The notes below the pieces were generated by a model. It ran no database searches. It was not told the origin of the DNA and saw only the letters and a list, made by a program, of their open reading frames with translations. DNA of 64,000 nucleotides from Prostheceraeus crozeri (taxonomy: Eukaryota; Platyhelminthes; Polycladida; Euryleptidae), in contig CAJQUW010007951.1 of NCBI GenBank assembly GCA_907163375.1, forward strand, positions 62,001 through 126,000, written 5' to 3'. Every line of letters starts with the position of its first letter. Positions within the stretch are counted from its first letter, which is position 1. This document shows, one piece after another, positions 24,836-35,830 of the stretch. A program made the position numbers and the translations under genes.

Positions 24836-27199
24836 TTTTGTCAAGGCATGCTGTTTAACATGGACCTTAAAATGCCGTCAACACCTTATTTCAATAGAAA
24901 TTACACGGCGTGAGCGGTTACGGGCACCATTCTGTTCCTTAAGTCTTCACCTTCAAGTCCTAGTAGGCCTATGGGCAAAAATAACCACAAAACAGGTCAG
25001 ATCTTTCATTACTTGCCTTTCATTGGGACTTCTCCAATTTCCCAAGATTCTAATAGAATTCAGCTTCATTGATCATCCTTCAACAAGTTTTTCTTGACGC
25101 CTTATCACTTTCTATGTCATTAGATTTCTGATCAGTTTCTCTTCGTCATCTTTTCAGCAGTTGACGTCTTAAACTTTTTCTTTAATTACTTTTAAAAAAT
25201 CTCAGTACCACTTCTTGTACTTTCTCAGCTTTCATTCATGTGTTCCATGCAACAGTTAAGGTTGAAAGTCTCCGTCAAGACAGCAGCTACAGACATATCA
25301 ACTCGAACTTTAGCGCGTTGTCAGCAGCGACTTGCCGATTCATTATTCGATCACAAAATCGCTCGTCCACTTTCTCCACACCCGTCTCTTCTCAACCGAC
25401 TTCCTAATATCGACGGGGAAGATATAATTTTACTGGACATTAAAATTTCACATCTTCCCACTTCTTATTTACATAGAAATGACAGACGCTCCTCGCCAAG
25501 GCGTCAATGTTTTGCCATCCCAATTTTACACATTCGTTGGGAGATTAGGCCGTAGAAAATCCGCCGAGATCCTCTTCATGATTTGATGGCTTCATATCTT
25601 ATTTCGAAGGATTAGTCGGCTCCAACAGCTGAAGGGGCGATGACTAACAGAAAATGACAAAAAGTCTCCTAAGACGAGGAAATCTTATTTGGAAAGAAAA
25701 TGGCTTTTTGAATTTTCTACTGGTGCACTTGGACAAATCACTGGCCGCAATTTCTTCTCGTGTGAGGAGCGATAGAGATGGCGGATAATCGGCAGATGAG
25801 TACTGCTGTGATTAGCGGCTCCAGAAAGGATGTTTCTGATCTGGTTTTAGGCAGGCGGATCAACTTTGGAATTGTCTGTATCAGATTGGAAGGATTGACA
25901 GAGATGAGCCAGTGTCTTCTGAAGATTTGAAATCTTAAGGTACCAGAGCAATGAAACAGGTGAAACTTCATCTTAATTCGAAACAAATCTGCATTAGATA
26001 AGTAATTTGAACGAACCTCATTTTCTGTCACTTATTTCTGACTCTTCCAAGACTGAGGAGTGGTCTCCCTGGCACAGTGGTTAAGTGATTGTCATGGCGA
26101 TCTTTTGGTCTAAAGGTCGAGCCCCAGAAGTATCGACAGAAGGTGCTGGAAATCGAGTGGAAGGTCATGAAGACTGAAAGATCACGACGCTTTAGATGAA
26201 GTCTGACTATGTCCGCACCGCCCAAGCGCCCAGTATGGGAGTAGTAACGCTAAAGTTTCTATTTTATTTCTGAAGATCAGTAATCAATTTGTGTCCTCGA
26301 AAACGGCTGAATAAGACTTATAAGAATGTAATACTTTTCCCATTAAACTTGACAAAAATTCAATGTCTATGGTAAAATGTAATGAATCAATATCTATGAA
26401 CTCAAGCGCATGATGAAATACCAAAGCGAACAGACAGTATGAAGAATACATAGAATAATAATAATGTAAGCATTTTCATCTTCACATTAGGAGAATGAAA
26501 AAGAGATAAACAAACTGAATCTGTAATTGGCATTTTATGAATATTTGCTTTTTACTGGATAGTAGTACAGTCTAAAATCGAATTGAAAATTTAAATTTAT
26601 ATTACTACATATTACATTATACTACTATTATATTACTATTATACTATATATTACATTTATAATTACTTTCTTGCATCATAAAAGTTGTATAAGATCTTGT
26701 CAAATTGTCATAATTGCATAATGTTTCACAAGCTACATTAATTAATTAATGCTTATGTAAATGATCAAAATGAATTTGAAAATTGAAATCAAAACAACAT
26801 ATGATGGCAACCTCACTATCTGAAAACTATTAAGCTATTATTCACTAAAACTGTGGACTGAAGAGGGAGACTTTCCGATAAACATTTAGTAAATAGGTCA
26901 ACTGCTAATTAATAACATTGACAATCGGGGATTTCAAAATAATTTACACAAACAATGAAATATAAAATGATGCCGTTTCATAATAACGTAGACGATAGTC
27001 AACATTGACATGATATTCAAGCACACTTGATAGAGTCATTCAGATACGCAGCAGTATTGTGTCTACGAGCAGTATTGACATGAAACGGCCAGCTCTAGCG
27101 ACGAGACAAATCAATGTTCTGATTTGACAGTAGATGGACACTGCCGAAACCAAATGCCTAAAACCATAACCGATAACTGATGCGATGTGTAAAAATATA
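24836..27199. other. no gene recognised; AT-rich with one SINE-like unit
   Basis: Short frames around 25238-25555 and 25738-26225 have no family I recognise. A SINE-like unit is listed separately. An ATT/ACT-rich simple stretch occupies about 26600-26660. Confidence 0.35.
26060..26250 (+). repeat. tRNA-derived SINE
   Basis: TGGCACAGTGGTTAAGTG matches a pol III A box and GGTCGAGCCCC about 45 bases on matches a B box. A non-tRNA body follows to about 26250. No tRNA fold is formed beyond the two boxes. Confidence 0.55.
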
Positions 27200-27560
27200 T
27201 TTAATTGTTTAATGGTGCAACCTCTACACTACTTCTTTCGAAACAACAGTGCAATCATCCATTCAAATATTTCTCTTTTCTTCATCGACATGTCAGAGGA
27301 AAACTCCCAAAACTTGGAGAAAGTACAAAGACGGCTTCACAAAATCATCTGTGACGACAACAGCGTCATGCTTGACATCAACCATACCGCCCCGTCGTAA
27401 AGGTTGTTCCAACAATCCATGTGCTCAGAACATGTACAGACTCCACTTATACCAAACATTTCTTCAGTGGAAGAATTCTCCTCCCTCCTTCTGTCCGAAA
27501 TGACAGGGGATTCCTTTTTCATTCTAATCTTTTTCTTGATGGACAAGCCTTACAACTGAT
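27200..27560 (+). pseudogene. possible LINE C-terminal fragment
   Basis: The frame SEENSQNLEKVQRRLHKII resembles the VQ(K/R)RA.(R/K)II helix after the RT domain of CR1/Jockey-type LINEs. About 35-60 codons later a segment reminiscent of their R-T-x-R-F-x-x-S-F-x-P-S-A tail can be traced in another frame. There is no catalytic core. The reading rests on pattern similarity only. Confidence 0.3.
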
Positions 27561-30109
27561 ATCCGATGGATGATGTCGTCACTGCGAAATACTTTACAAG
27601 TGCACATGTAGGCCTAGTATCAACTGTTTCACACTGACAGTTTCCATATCCGCCAGATTTCTGACATCAGATGTAAAACGTCAACATGTAGTAAGTGAGA
27701 ACTGAGCCAGGCTTTTCAGTCGCGGGCCTGGTCCGTGATTTTCAATTTAAAGACCCGAACCGAGACCCGCCTTAATTTAATTCAATTATCATCTGTATAC
27801 AGGTATATACTTGAATGATCAATTATCATGTTTCAATATTCACACGACCTGTTTCCTTAAGGCAGTTGAGTATTCATGAGATCATAACAGCTAACTAAAT
27901 GCAATTTGTGATGAGTGGTAAGTGTATGTGTTCTACGTATCTGCAATTCAAAATGCGCAAACATCCGCTTGCTTTTCAAATCTTATTGCGACTCACGCAC
28001 ATCAAGGAATTGGTCATGTCATCAATAACTTATGCTACTAATACAGTATGCTGAGGAAAAATGCATTGTATCTCGCAGAAGTTGTTATTAATTACTTTTT
28101 TGTACAGAGCTCAATGATATTTAAAACAATTGATAAATAATTCGTGGAGAGAAAGAAGATCATGCGTGTGTGTCAAGTTTGCTCATATCTTAGTAAACAG
28201 GTGTCTACTGACATCAGCGTTCATCATGATATACATGGTTGTTAACCAAACAAATTAAACTCGATTGCGCATCAAAGCAGTATAAAAGAAATCTGAAATT
28301 TAAAAAGCCGTCAAGGAAAATTATTTTGAAAATCGACCGCCCGGGTTCGTCTCGGCCTTGTCATGTTTCCGAAAATCCAAACCTGGGCAGTTAAGAACGT
28401 CAGTTAAGTAAACGCGCATTAGAATAGATAAGACGATCTCTACAAATAGCAGTTCGAGGCCTAACTTTGGCAGTGATTTGCACCATATTTCACGAGGAAA
28501 TTGCTGTAATTAACATTTAAGCGACTAATCCACACTTCGGAGAATTCATAGACATGAAGCGCAAATAAAATGTCGGAGGACATGTGACAAATTATTGCTC
28601 GACTTTAATCATATTTGTCAACATTTTCTATTTTAATGTATTTTGATAATAAGTTGAAGTAAACTGAAATTAATTGAAAGACAGAGAATTGGTGGACAGT
28701 AATGAAATTCAATTATCTTTAAATCAGTATATACAGTGTATTTGTTTTCAAACAACACAGGTCGCAGATGAAAGAATATACTGATCCAAAAAAATTATGC
28801 AAATTTGTCTAGCGTAGGTCTACATCATGACGACAGGAGCATGAATCACAATTCTCGAGATAAATTTGACTGATCCGAAAAGTAGATCAAAGATATATAA
28901 AAAGATAAAAGCTAGTACGGCTTGGGCTAACTTGGGACGGCTTCGGCTACTTCCCAGGCCGGCTGGCACTCTGCAATCTTTATGATTATCAAATTACTTG
29001 AATAGAAAAAACCAAATTGGAATAAATTCAAATAAAATTCGATTGTTGGAGCCAGAAATGAAGAAGTCTACACTTTGGAATTAGAAGAAAATCTGTCGAT
29101 TGATAGGGTCATTCACTTTTACTAAAGATATAAGGGCATGTCAAAGGACAGCGGATTCTATTCATTAACGCAGTCATATAATCACACAAATCTTCATATT
29201 CAACGATAAAATAATTTTCAGAAACGTCAGATTTTGACCACTTACCTTTGCTCGAAAAACAAAATCAGTGACCAACAGCAAATTACAACATTTCTGCTCA
29301 AAGTTATATTGCACAGTCAAGAATTAATGGTTATAATAAAAATCAAGAGATAAGATTCTTCCAGTGAGACGGGAGAATCCAAAGTACAACTTTTGGAGAC
29401 AGTTTTGACAAATATCATTGACATTTCAATTTCATTGTTATGATCCTGCTTATTTAAGCCATAAAAGCAACATGTAAGTATTCTCTAATGCGTTCATTGA
29501 ATGCTTTATTGTCTCTCGTAACCGTCATTGATTCCTCTCAGACTAAGCTTTCTTGCTAGAAGTTAACATAAAAAGCATGCAAATTAATTTTGACGTCAAA
29601 TTTTGCCGTTGGAATTCCCGTTAAAATTCTGTCCTTGCATTCTTACATCCAGTAAATGCAGGATGCTGGGCCTATTTGAAAATTGATGAACACACTTGCA
29701 AACCACGCTGTCGAAATTCCGACTTCAAAACGCCGTTAAACTATCACGGTAATTATTTCAGAACGGCAAACTTTTTCTTAAATAGAATATAGCACCTAGA
29801 GGATAGTGCTAAGCACCTATTTAACGGATTCCTCGGAAACATAACGGTGAATTCTGTTATATGGCCAACCCGCATATTTTATTGCGTATTAATGAATGTG
29901 CTTATGATATTTTATTATCGAATACCGGTCGAAAATCTGCATGACTGTTTTTTGCAATTAGCTCTTAATCCAGCAAATGATTGTGATGTCTTTAATTCAA
30001 ACTTAATGTAATAAATCTTCATTGAGCGTGCTAAAAAGTACAAATTAAAAGTAAGTCAAGTAGAAATAAGCTAAAAGAAATGAGGGTAACGGAAACTAGT
30101 CAATGAGGG
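27561..30109. other. no gene recognised
   Basis: AT-rich sequence between repeats. No motif, tRNA-like unit or inverted repeat that I could support. If the distal Pitx exon is real, this is Pitx intron. Confidence 0.4.
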
Positions 30110-30249
30110 CTGTTGGCGTTGAGAGAGTGAAGAATAGCTGACGAGCTATGGGATCCGTGTCACTCACAATGGCCTTGATAAATCGTGCGCGAAGTCTGTA
30201 GTCGTCGGTTGTTGTTGCTTTTTAGGTAGTTTCCTTGAAAGAATTACAG

Positions 30250-30660
30250 TAGCTGCCTTTTTTCTGAAACGTTCGCTGATCTAAGACTGATTACGGTATT
30301 GTACTCGTCTTGTTCCCATGTGGGTGCGATGTCGGGTCTGGATTGAAGTTGGGCTGCTCTAATGAATGTCGGCATTAAGCGAGTCACCAAATAAGGGATG
30401 GTGTTGCTACACGAGTGATGCAGCTTGAAAAAACGACGTGCGGTGCGACGCGCTGCAACGTCCAGAATTTTCAGATCGGCTACTGATATAAATTGAGCAA
30501 CCTACAATACATAATCGATGTGGCAGCAGGCATAAGTTCGTACAAGTCTCTATCTTAAAGACAGATTCATGCAGCACAGAATTCGCATGATGGTATTGAT
30601 GCGAACTGATAAACTTGGTGCAAAACTTTCTTGATGGAACTGAAAGGAAGCCCAACTTTT
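30250..30660 (-). pseudogene. possible LINE C-terminal fragment
   Basis: On the minus strand one frame reads AQFISVADLKILDVAARRTA followed by PYLVTRLMPTFIRAAQ, a pattern like the post-RT region of non-LTR elements. Upstream frames are interrupted. It ends about 20 bases before the target duplication of the palindromic element at 30691. Low certainty. Confidence 0.25.
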
Positions 30661-30739
30661 GGTGTCTAAATTTTAAATCTAAGATGTTTTGTGCGCGAGG
30701 CTGCCCAAATTCATTTCAAATTGAAAGTCGATGTGTCAC

Positions 30740-30772
30740 GACCGGTTTCAGTCTATTTTAGATCATCATCAG
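30740..30772 (-). ncRNA. hammerhead-ribozyme-like core, left arm
   Basis: Read on the minus strand: CTGATGA (30772-30766), a stem II in which TGATCT faces AGACT with one mismatch, then GAAA, ACCGGT and C. The stem II is weaker than in the right arm. The outer stem I is better: AAGTCGAT upstream and ATCGACTT downstream are fully complementary over 8 bases. Confidence 0.6.
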
Positions 30773-31182
30773 GTGTATGTACAGGCATGGAAAAATCGAC
30801 TTGTATACAGCAATGATTAAAGTTAAAAGAGAATAGTACTCAATAAAATTGCGACAGTCACAGAAATTGCGTCGGTCACAGAAAGACCCGCAGCTTAAAT
30901 GAGGAATCGTGTTCATTCAACAACATTTGCACTCTGCTGACCTTGACGATTTCTCGATAATCTACAAAACCAAGTACACGAAAATAGCTGAAAGTATCAC
31001 TCTTTGCCATAGTACTGACAGAACCTTGCTGAATGAACACGATTCCTCATTTGAGCTGCGGGTCTTTCTGTGACCGACGCAATTTCTGTGACTGTCGCAA
31101 TTTTATTGAGTACTTTTCTCTTATCTTTTAACTTCTATCACTGTTGTGTATAAGTCGATTTTTTCCATGCCTGTACATACAC

Positions 31183-31216
31183 CTGATGATGGTCTAAAAT
31201 AGACTGAAACCGGTCG
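31183..31216 (+). ncRNA. hammerhead-ribozyme-like core, right arm
   Basis: All conserved core elements are in order: CTGATGA (31183-31189), stem II GGTCT/AGACT around AAAAT, GAAA (31206-31209), then a self-complementary ACCGGT and the cleavage-site C (31215). Stem III is a loopless ACC/GGT, the very short palindromic type reported for hammerheads of Penelope-like elements and retrozymes, which work as dimers. Stem I has CAC/GTG next to the core and, beyond a large internal loop, GTCGAT/ATCGAC. Activity is inferred from the fold. Confidence 0.7.
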
Positions 31217-31497
31217 TGACACATCGACCTTTCAATTTGAAACTAAGATGTTTTAAAGTTATATAACAATTATGAGAAAAATGTTAATATGAAAGGAATA
31301 TGCTTGCATTCCAGATGATTCCGTCAGGAAGAGTGTGACACTCGAGACGTCGGGACTCTACTGTTATTTAAGTTATAAAATATTTTTTTGGCTACAAATC
31401 GAACCGATGAGTGATCATTGTGGTTTGCCTCAAAACCAAAGAATATAAACAACCTCCCGTATGATGGCATGAATTAATTATTGAAAAACTTGCTCAC

Positions 31498-31594
31498 CTT
31501 TGTTGGATTGTCCGAACTGATACTGCCTCTCAGAGTCACTACCGCGTTCCTTCATGTTGGCTGACAGTTTGGAACTTCTTGGGACCATCTCCAT
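31498..31594 (-). CDS. candidate alternative first exon of Pitx
   Basis: The ATG at 31594 (other in-frame ATGs at 31588 and 31555) opens 32 codons plus one base. The exon ends in AAAG followed by the strong donor GTGAGC. The phase (1, leaving a G) is identical to that of the exon at 16169, so splicing to 9972 gives Asn-Lys-Gly-Ser-Asp-Lys in frame. An in-frame TAG lies upstream of the ATG. The peptide (MEMVPRSSKLSANMKERG...) is charged and matches no domain, as expected for a variable Pitx N-terminus. Vertebrate Pitx2 also has alternative promoters with different first exons. It could instead belong to another gene. Confidence 0.45.
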
Positions 31595-32010
31595 CAGTTT
31601 TGACTTCTTGCAAATCCCTCTCCGATCAAACGCAGCAACGCGGCTAAGCCCCACCAAACGCAGGGACTAAGTCCTCCCGTAAATTGCTTTCCGTTCCCCT
31701 CGCTAACCCTGCACATCTGCGCTAGTCAGGCTCATCATGTGAATTGTCGCCACTGATTAATCTGGACACTAACAACGTTTTAACTGACTGAGTGGGAACC
31801 TGTTGTTGCATTGTGGGATGCAAATGTGGTGGATTGCGGCCAATTTACGCGGAATTAGCTTGTTGAGACGCGCTGATTAACTTTCCAAGTTGGGAAGCGG
31901 TGAGTTAGCGCAGAGAGAGCTTTATAATCCGAACGGCGCTACCGAGCGCGGAAGGCCAAGGACAAAAACCCGCCCAATGTCCTTCCCACACTTCGAGTTG
32001 GACCAAGTTT
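31595..32010 (-). promoter_or_regulatory. candidate distal Pitx promoter and 5' UTR
   Basis: This block is clearly richer in G+C and CpG than its surroundings. On the minus strand TATAAA lies at 31926-31921, about 330 bases before the ATG at 31594, overlapping GGATTA (31930-31925), a K50 homeodomain site. A further GATTAATC-like K50 site occurs near 31755-31762. A start of transcription about 30 bases below the TATA box would give a 5' UTR near 300 bases. The overlapping Pitx-type site hints at autoregulation; that is inference. Confidence 0.4.
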
Positions 32011-32619
32011 GAGATGAGGCGCCAAAATGTCAAACGATGACTGCACGAGGACAGTTGAGGAAAATTTTCGATAGACAAAAGTGGAACAAAAATTCATCGG
32101 ATAAGGTCGTTATGTAGCACTCACAGTGCAACAGATTGTCAACTAAATCTTGAGTTTACACTCCAGATTACTGTCAATGATATCTTTGGAAGATGATTTA
32201 TAATCACAATCTAATAGGCCTATATATGATTCTAAAATGCGAAACCAGATAATGCATTTGAAAAATATCACATGATGCAAGTGAGCTTTCTATCCTCACA
32301 GGTGACTTCGTCATGAACCAGGACCGCAAGTTATGGTTTCCACAGGGAAGTTGTTTCCGTTACTGAATGCTATTTTTATGAAACCATGTTTCTGATTTAA
32401 AGATGGATAAATTATTCATAATCCAGTTTGCCTAAATTATTTGGGTCCTGTGCTTGTATTTACTGCTCTACTTTGAGCTTTACAAGTTCCTTGCTTGATT
32501 CTCTCTCACGCATTGTGACAAATGTCACGATATATCTGTTAATGTCCTCACAACTGGTGTGTGAAGGATGACATGACAATGACATGCAATGACATCATCC
32601 TGTGAACTGTCATCGTAGG
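32011..32619. other. no gene recognised
   Basis: Flank upstream of the candidate distal Pitx promoter. AT-rich, with no recognisable frame or repeat apart from short GACATGACAATGACATG duplications near 32570. Confidence 0.35.
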
Positions 32620-32705
32620 GCGGAAGTAGCTCAGTTGGTCAAAGCGGCAGAACACCTCTATCTAAGCATGAGTGGTCATAGGTTCGAGTCGTACAAGGCA
32701 CAAAT
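32620..32705 (+). repeat. tRNA-derived repeat head
   Basis: GTAGCTCAGTTGGTCAAAGC resembles a tRNA D arm and CATAGGTTCGAGTCG a T arm with B box. The T stem and acceptor do not pair, so this is a SINE head or tRNA relic rather than a gene. Confidence 0.5.
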
Positions 32706-32759
32706 CTATGCATTGTTATTTAGTCTAGCGTTTATTTACTTCATCCCATGAATCACTCA

Positions 32760-33060
32760 CTCACTCCTCTCTTTAACTGCACGGAAACAGTGGACTGTTT
32801 GATGGAGTGTTCGCTCTGCGTCCGGGGGACCGCGGTTTTAATCTAGCACATGTCAAGCGGCCCAAACCTAAGACTTAGAAAGATTAAATCGTCGGTACAC
32901 TTCGCATCATTGTGATGTTTTAGGAAGAAATGGATGATTGCCAATGCATTGGAGCACGATAGAGGCCAAGCAGATATTGTAGATGGACAGCTCACAGGTG
33001 CAGAGAAACTTCTGAAGAACATGAAGCGGGAAAATGCTGTAAGAGCAATTGATCCATACT
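32760..33060 (+). repeat. second tRNA-derived repeat
   Basis: TTGATGGAGTGTTCGCTCTGCG followed by GGGGGACCGCGGTTTTAATC resembles the anticodon-to-T-arm part of a tRNA with a worn B box. An unrelated body follows. It stands about 100 bases after another tRNA-like head. Confidence 0.35.
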
Positions 33061-33532
33061 TTGACGAATGATGGCCTTATCGACCTTCACGATGGTTTTT
33101 CTTGATTTCTCTAGCATGATGATCTTTATCTGCAACCACTTGGAACCATGACAGTTGCGACCAAGACATTATCAGAATCTACCTTTAACTTCGAATTGGT
33201 CTCAAAGACTTTCCATGTATCTACACAATTTGTTTCACGTGATCTCTTCTGTTTGCTAGATTACCTTTTCAGAGACGCTTCGTCGAACCAAATCCAAACG
33301 CGATCGCAATGATCTGCCAAATAGCAGCTGAGCGGGAGAATCTTCGGCTGTTCATGAGCGGTATTGCGATAAGCTATAAGGAAAGTGGTAATTACATGAT
33401 CAAGATTATCAGGGCAGCAAAAATGGGACCGGGCCGCTTTTTTCGACCCTGGCCGGATGAATTTTGCATCTGGGCCCGGGTGAGAAATTTCATCGTTTTG
33501 TGCACTTTACCATCCTAAATGGAAATATCAAT

Positions 33533-34392
33533 CATAGATTAAGTACCGTATATAGTAGGTAGAGTATCGACTCAAGAAAGTATCTGTATACAGTGAAAAT
33601 TTTTAGTGATTTAGTTTTTTGCGGAGATTGCGTTCTTGAGGTCCAAAAAATTATTTGAGCTGCTTTTAAAAAGCTAAATTTTTGCAAATTATTCCTATAT
33701 TTATATACTACTGAGATGAAGCTACTTTACAAGTAGTATGAAGCAAGTTAGATATCAAAAGGAATAAATATTTGCTAGCAAGCATCTTAATTAAGCGGAC
33801 ATTAAGCTGATGATCAAGGAAATTTCATGAACTGCATTATAATGAAAGTCCCTGCAAGTCTGCAAGGAAAAGTTGAAATCTTATTGAAAGCTTTTTGGAC
33901 GAGATGGCATGTTTTTATGTCAATTTTCAGTGGCATGATTTTATGATTCACAAGGTGTAATTTCTTGAATCTGAATAGTATATGGACACATTTCTATCTT
34001 TTAACGTTATTTATGATCCGTTTTTTTGATTATGATGCTTTGCGCTTTCAGTGGCGGGTAGTTTGTGATATGATCACCCTCAAGAAATTATTATAATAAG
34101 GCTGAGATTTAAAGTAATGGCAACCCATCGAATTGTTGATTTCGCAAACCATATCAGGTACCTTTCCAAAGTTGTCATGACATGGAGGAATTGTAAATTA
34201 CTTTTCTTTCTTCTGTATTGCTATCATAATCATTCAAATTTGTGAACATTTCTCCAGAAGTGCAAAGATTTGCATATCTCACATGTGGTACTGGCTCTCA
34301 ACTCAAGTTCATTTAAGGAAACCGAAACTGTATACACATCGGGGATTTAATAAATGCTGAGTTGCTTTTCTACCTAATATACTTACTCTATG
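33533..34392. mobile_element. non-autonomous hAT-like element, CATAGAGTAAG family, copy 2
   Basis: The element is 860 bp, in the same orientation as 23987-24827 and similar along its length (shared blocks such as GTATCTGTATACAGTGAAAA and TTTTTTGCGGAGATT). It has inverted ends CATAGA...TAGGTAGAGT and an exact 8-bp duplication ATATCAAT at 33525-33532 and 34393-34400. It has no coding frame. The two copies differ by many substitutions and small indels, so both are old. Confidence 0.85.
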
Positions 34393-34511
34393 ATATCAAT
34401 TGCGTTAAGAATCATTCTAAAAATCTAATTGTTGATTACATGATCTTATGTTGTAAGGCCTTTGTACGATCTGTAAGTAAATTGATTACTGTTGAGCAGT
34501 GAGGTGAACTT

Positions 34512-35650
34512 TTAAACTTTCGTAATCCAAGTGCTATTGCGAAGCCTTCCTTTTCTAACACAGAATTTCTTTAATGGTGCCGACAAAGATCTGGAAGAGA
34601 AAGCAATTTGTCTATCAACATTATTTATTACATGGGACAAAGTCATTCCGATTCCTCTTGCAGAAGCATTGCACTGTAAATATAGCTGTTTCATGGGATC
34701 ATAGTGAATCAGTGTACCAGAGATCAATAATATTTCTCGACTGGACTGAAAGTATCTTGTTCTCTTTGAGTCCATTGCCAAGGATTCTTCATTCAGGGGT
34801 GCTGCAACCGTCGCAGATTTAAAATACCACCAGCGTAGAGCCATAGCTTCGTAGCTTACCTTGACTGGCGGGAAACGAAGCAGTCCTTGATGGTAATCAC
34901 CTTTTCTTCCAGAGGGTAGATACTGTCGACGTCGATGCGATAAACAAGGTAATCGACAGATGCCATGAAGAACTTGCATTTGCTTTTCTTGAGTCGCAAT
35001 TGTTCTTTTCTCTTTATTTTAGCAAAAACTTTCGACATACGTTAGATGCTGTTCCTTACTTCTGATCGCGATGATGATGTCGTCTTGATAGATTTACACG
35101 CCCGCAATCCTTTCAAGATCGAATCGATGGTTCTGTGGAAAACAGCTGACCTTGATGCGGTCCCAAAAGGTAAATGTCTACAGCGGAAGAAAACTAAGCG
35201 CAGTATTGACGGCTGCATGCTGCTTTGATTCCTCATCAAGGGACAGCTGCAAATATGCATCACTCATGTCAAGTTTTGTGAAGATGCTCTTGTTAAAAAA
35301 CCTTGCAATAACTCTTGAATCTTGGGTAGTGGATGCTGATCAACTTTGCTTTCCAGTTTAAATGTGCATTTAAAGTCACCACAAAGTCTAGCGTCCTTAT
35401 TCTTTTCAATATAGGTGCTTTGGGGTAGCCCAATCCGATTAGTCAACTTGTTCTCGTAATATATCTCCACTCCCAGACGACGAATTTCAGCTTCCGCGTG
35501 CTCCTTGATGACATTGACCACGAAAGGTACAGGTCGAGCTCGCAAAACTCTCGGAGTAGCATTCACTTTCTGATGCAGCTTGACCTTACTGCTGTTGAAG
35601 CATCGAAGGGACTCGTCGAAAATTTCGCTGTGAGAGTTGAACATGTCAAT
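34512..35650 (-). mobile_element. Ty3/Gypsy LTR retrotransposon pol fossil
   Basis: Fragments of a Ty3/Gypsy polyprotein lie on the minus strand. In 5'-3' order they are the start of the reverse transcriptase domain (35264-35644), an RT-to-connection part (34856-35038) and a ribonuclease H part (34512-34979). The copy is broken in several places and lacks recognisable gag, integrase and LTRs. It is an old, inactive fossil. Confidence 0.8.
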
Positions 35651-35689
35651 ATTCTAATCGCCAAATATATTTGAAGCTGGGACCATCAT

Positions 35690-35830
35690 GTTCAAATTTA
35701 TGTTTTCGGAAAATACTCCAACTGTAAATATGCCACTTTATTACAGCAGACGTTTCGGTGGATGATCTGCCCACCTTGATCAATGCCCAATACAGAGTGT
35801 ACAGGAGCCACTTGAACAGGACAAGAATTG
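35690..35830 (-). repeat. Penelope-type terminal fragment with decayed hammerhead-like motif
   Basis: On the minus strand GGTGG and CCACC form a stem II-like pair around GCAGATCAT, followed by GAAACGTC, as in hammerhead cores. The required CTGATGA is replaced by TTGATCA, which loses the catalytic guanine. The fragment begins about 40 bases from the Ty3/Gypsy fossil. It is read as a short piece of a Penelope-like terminal repeat; any ribozyme is dead. Confidence 0.4.

Larger units (their letters stand above)
30679..31254. mobile_element. palindromic element bounded by a 12-bp duplication
   Basis: Arms 30714-30922 and 31027-31242 are inverted copies of about 210 bases, above 90 percent identical by eye, with a spacer of 104 bases. 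An exact 12-base direct repeat, CTAAGATGTTTT, flanks the unit (30679-30690 and 31243-31254), which indicates insertion as one piece. Each arm contains a hammerhead-ribozyme-like core pointing toward its outer end. Hammerhead motifs and head-to-head terminal repeats are known in Penelope-like elements, so this is best read as a short Penelope-related unit without a reverse transcriptase. A 23-base piece between the left duplication and left arm has no counterpart on the right. Confidence 0.85.

Noticed and set aside
32620-32705. Functional tRNA gene
   Set aside because: D- and T-arm words are present but the stems are not complementary and the spacing does not give a cloverleaf.
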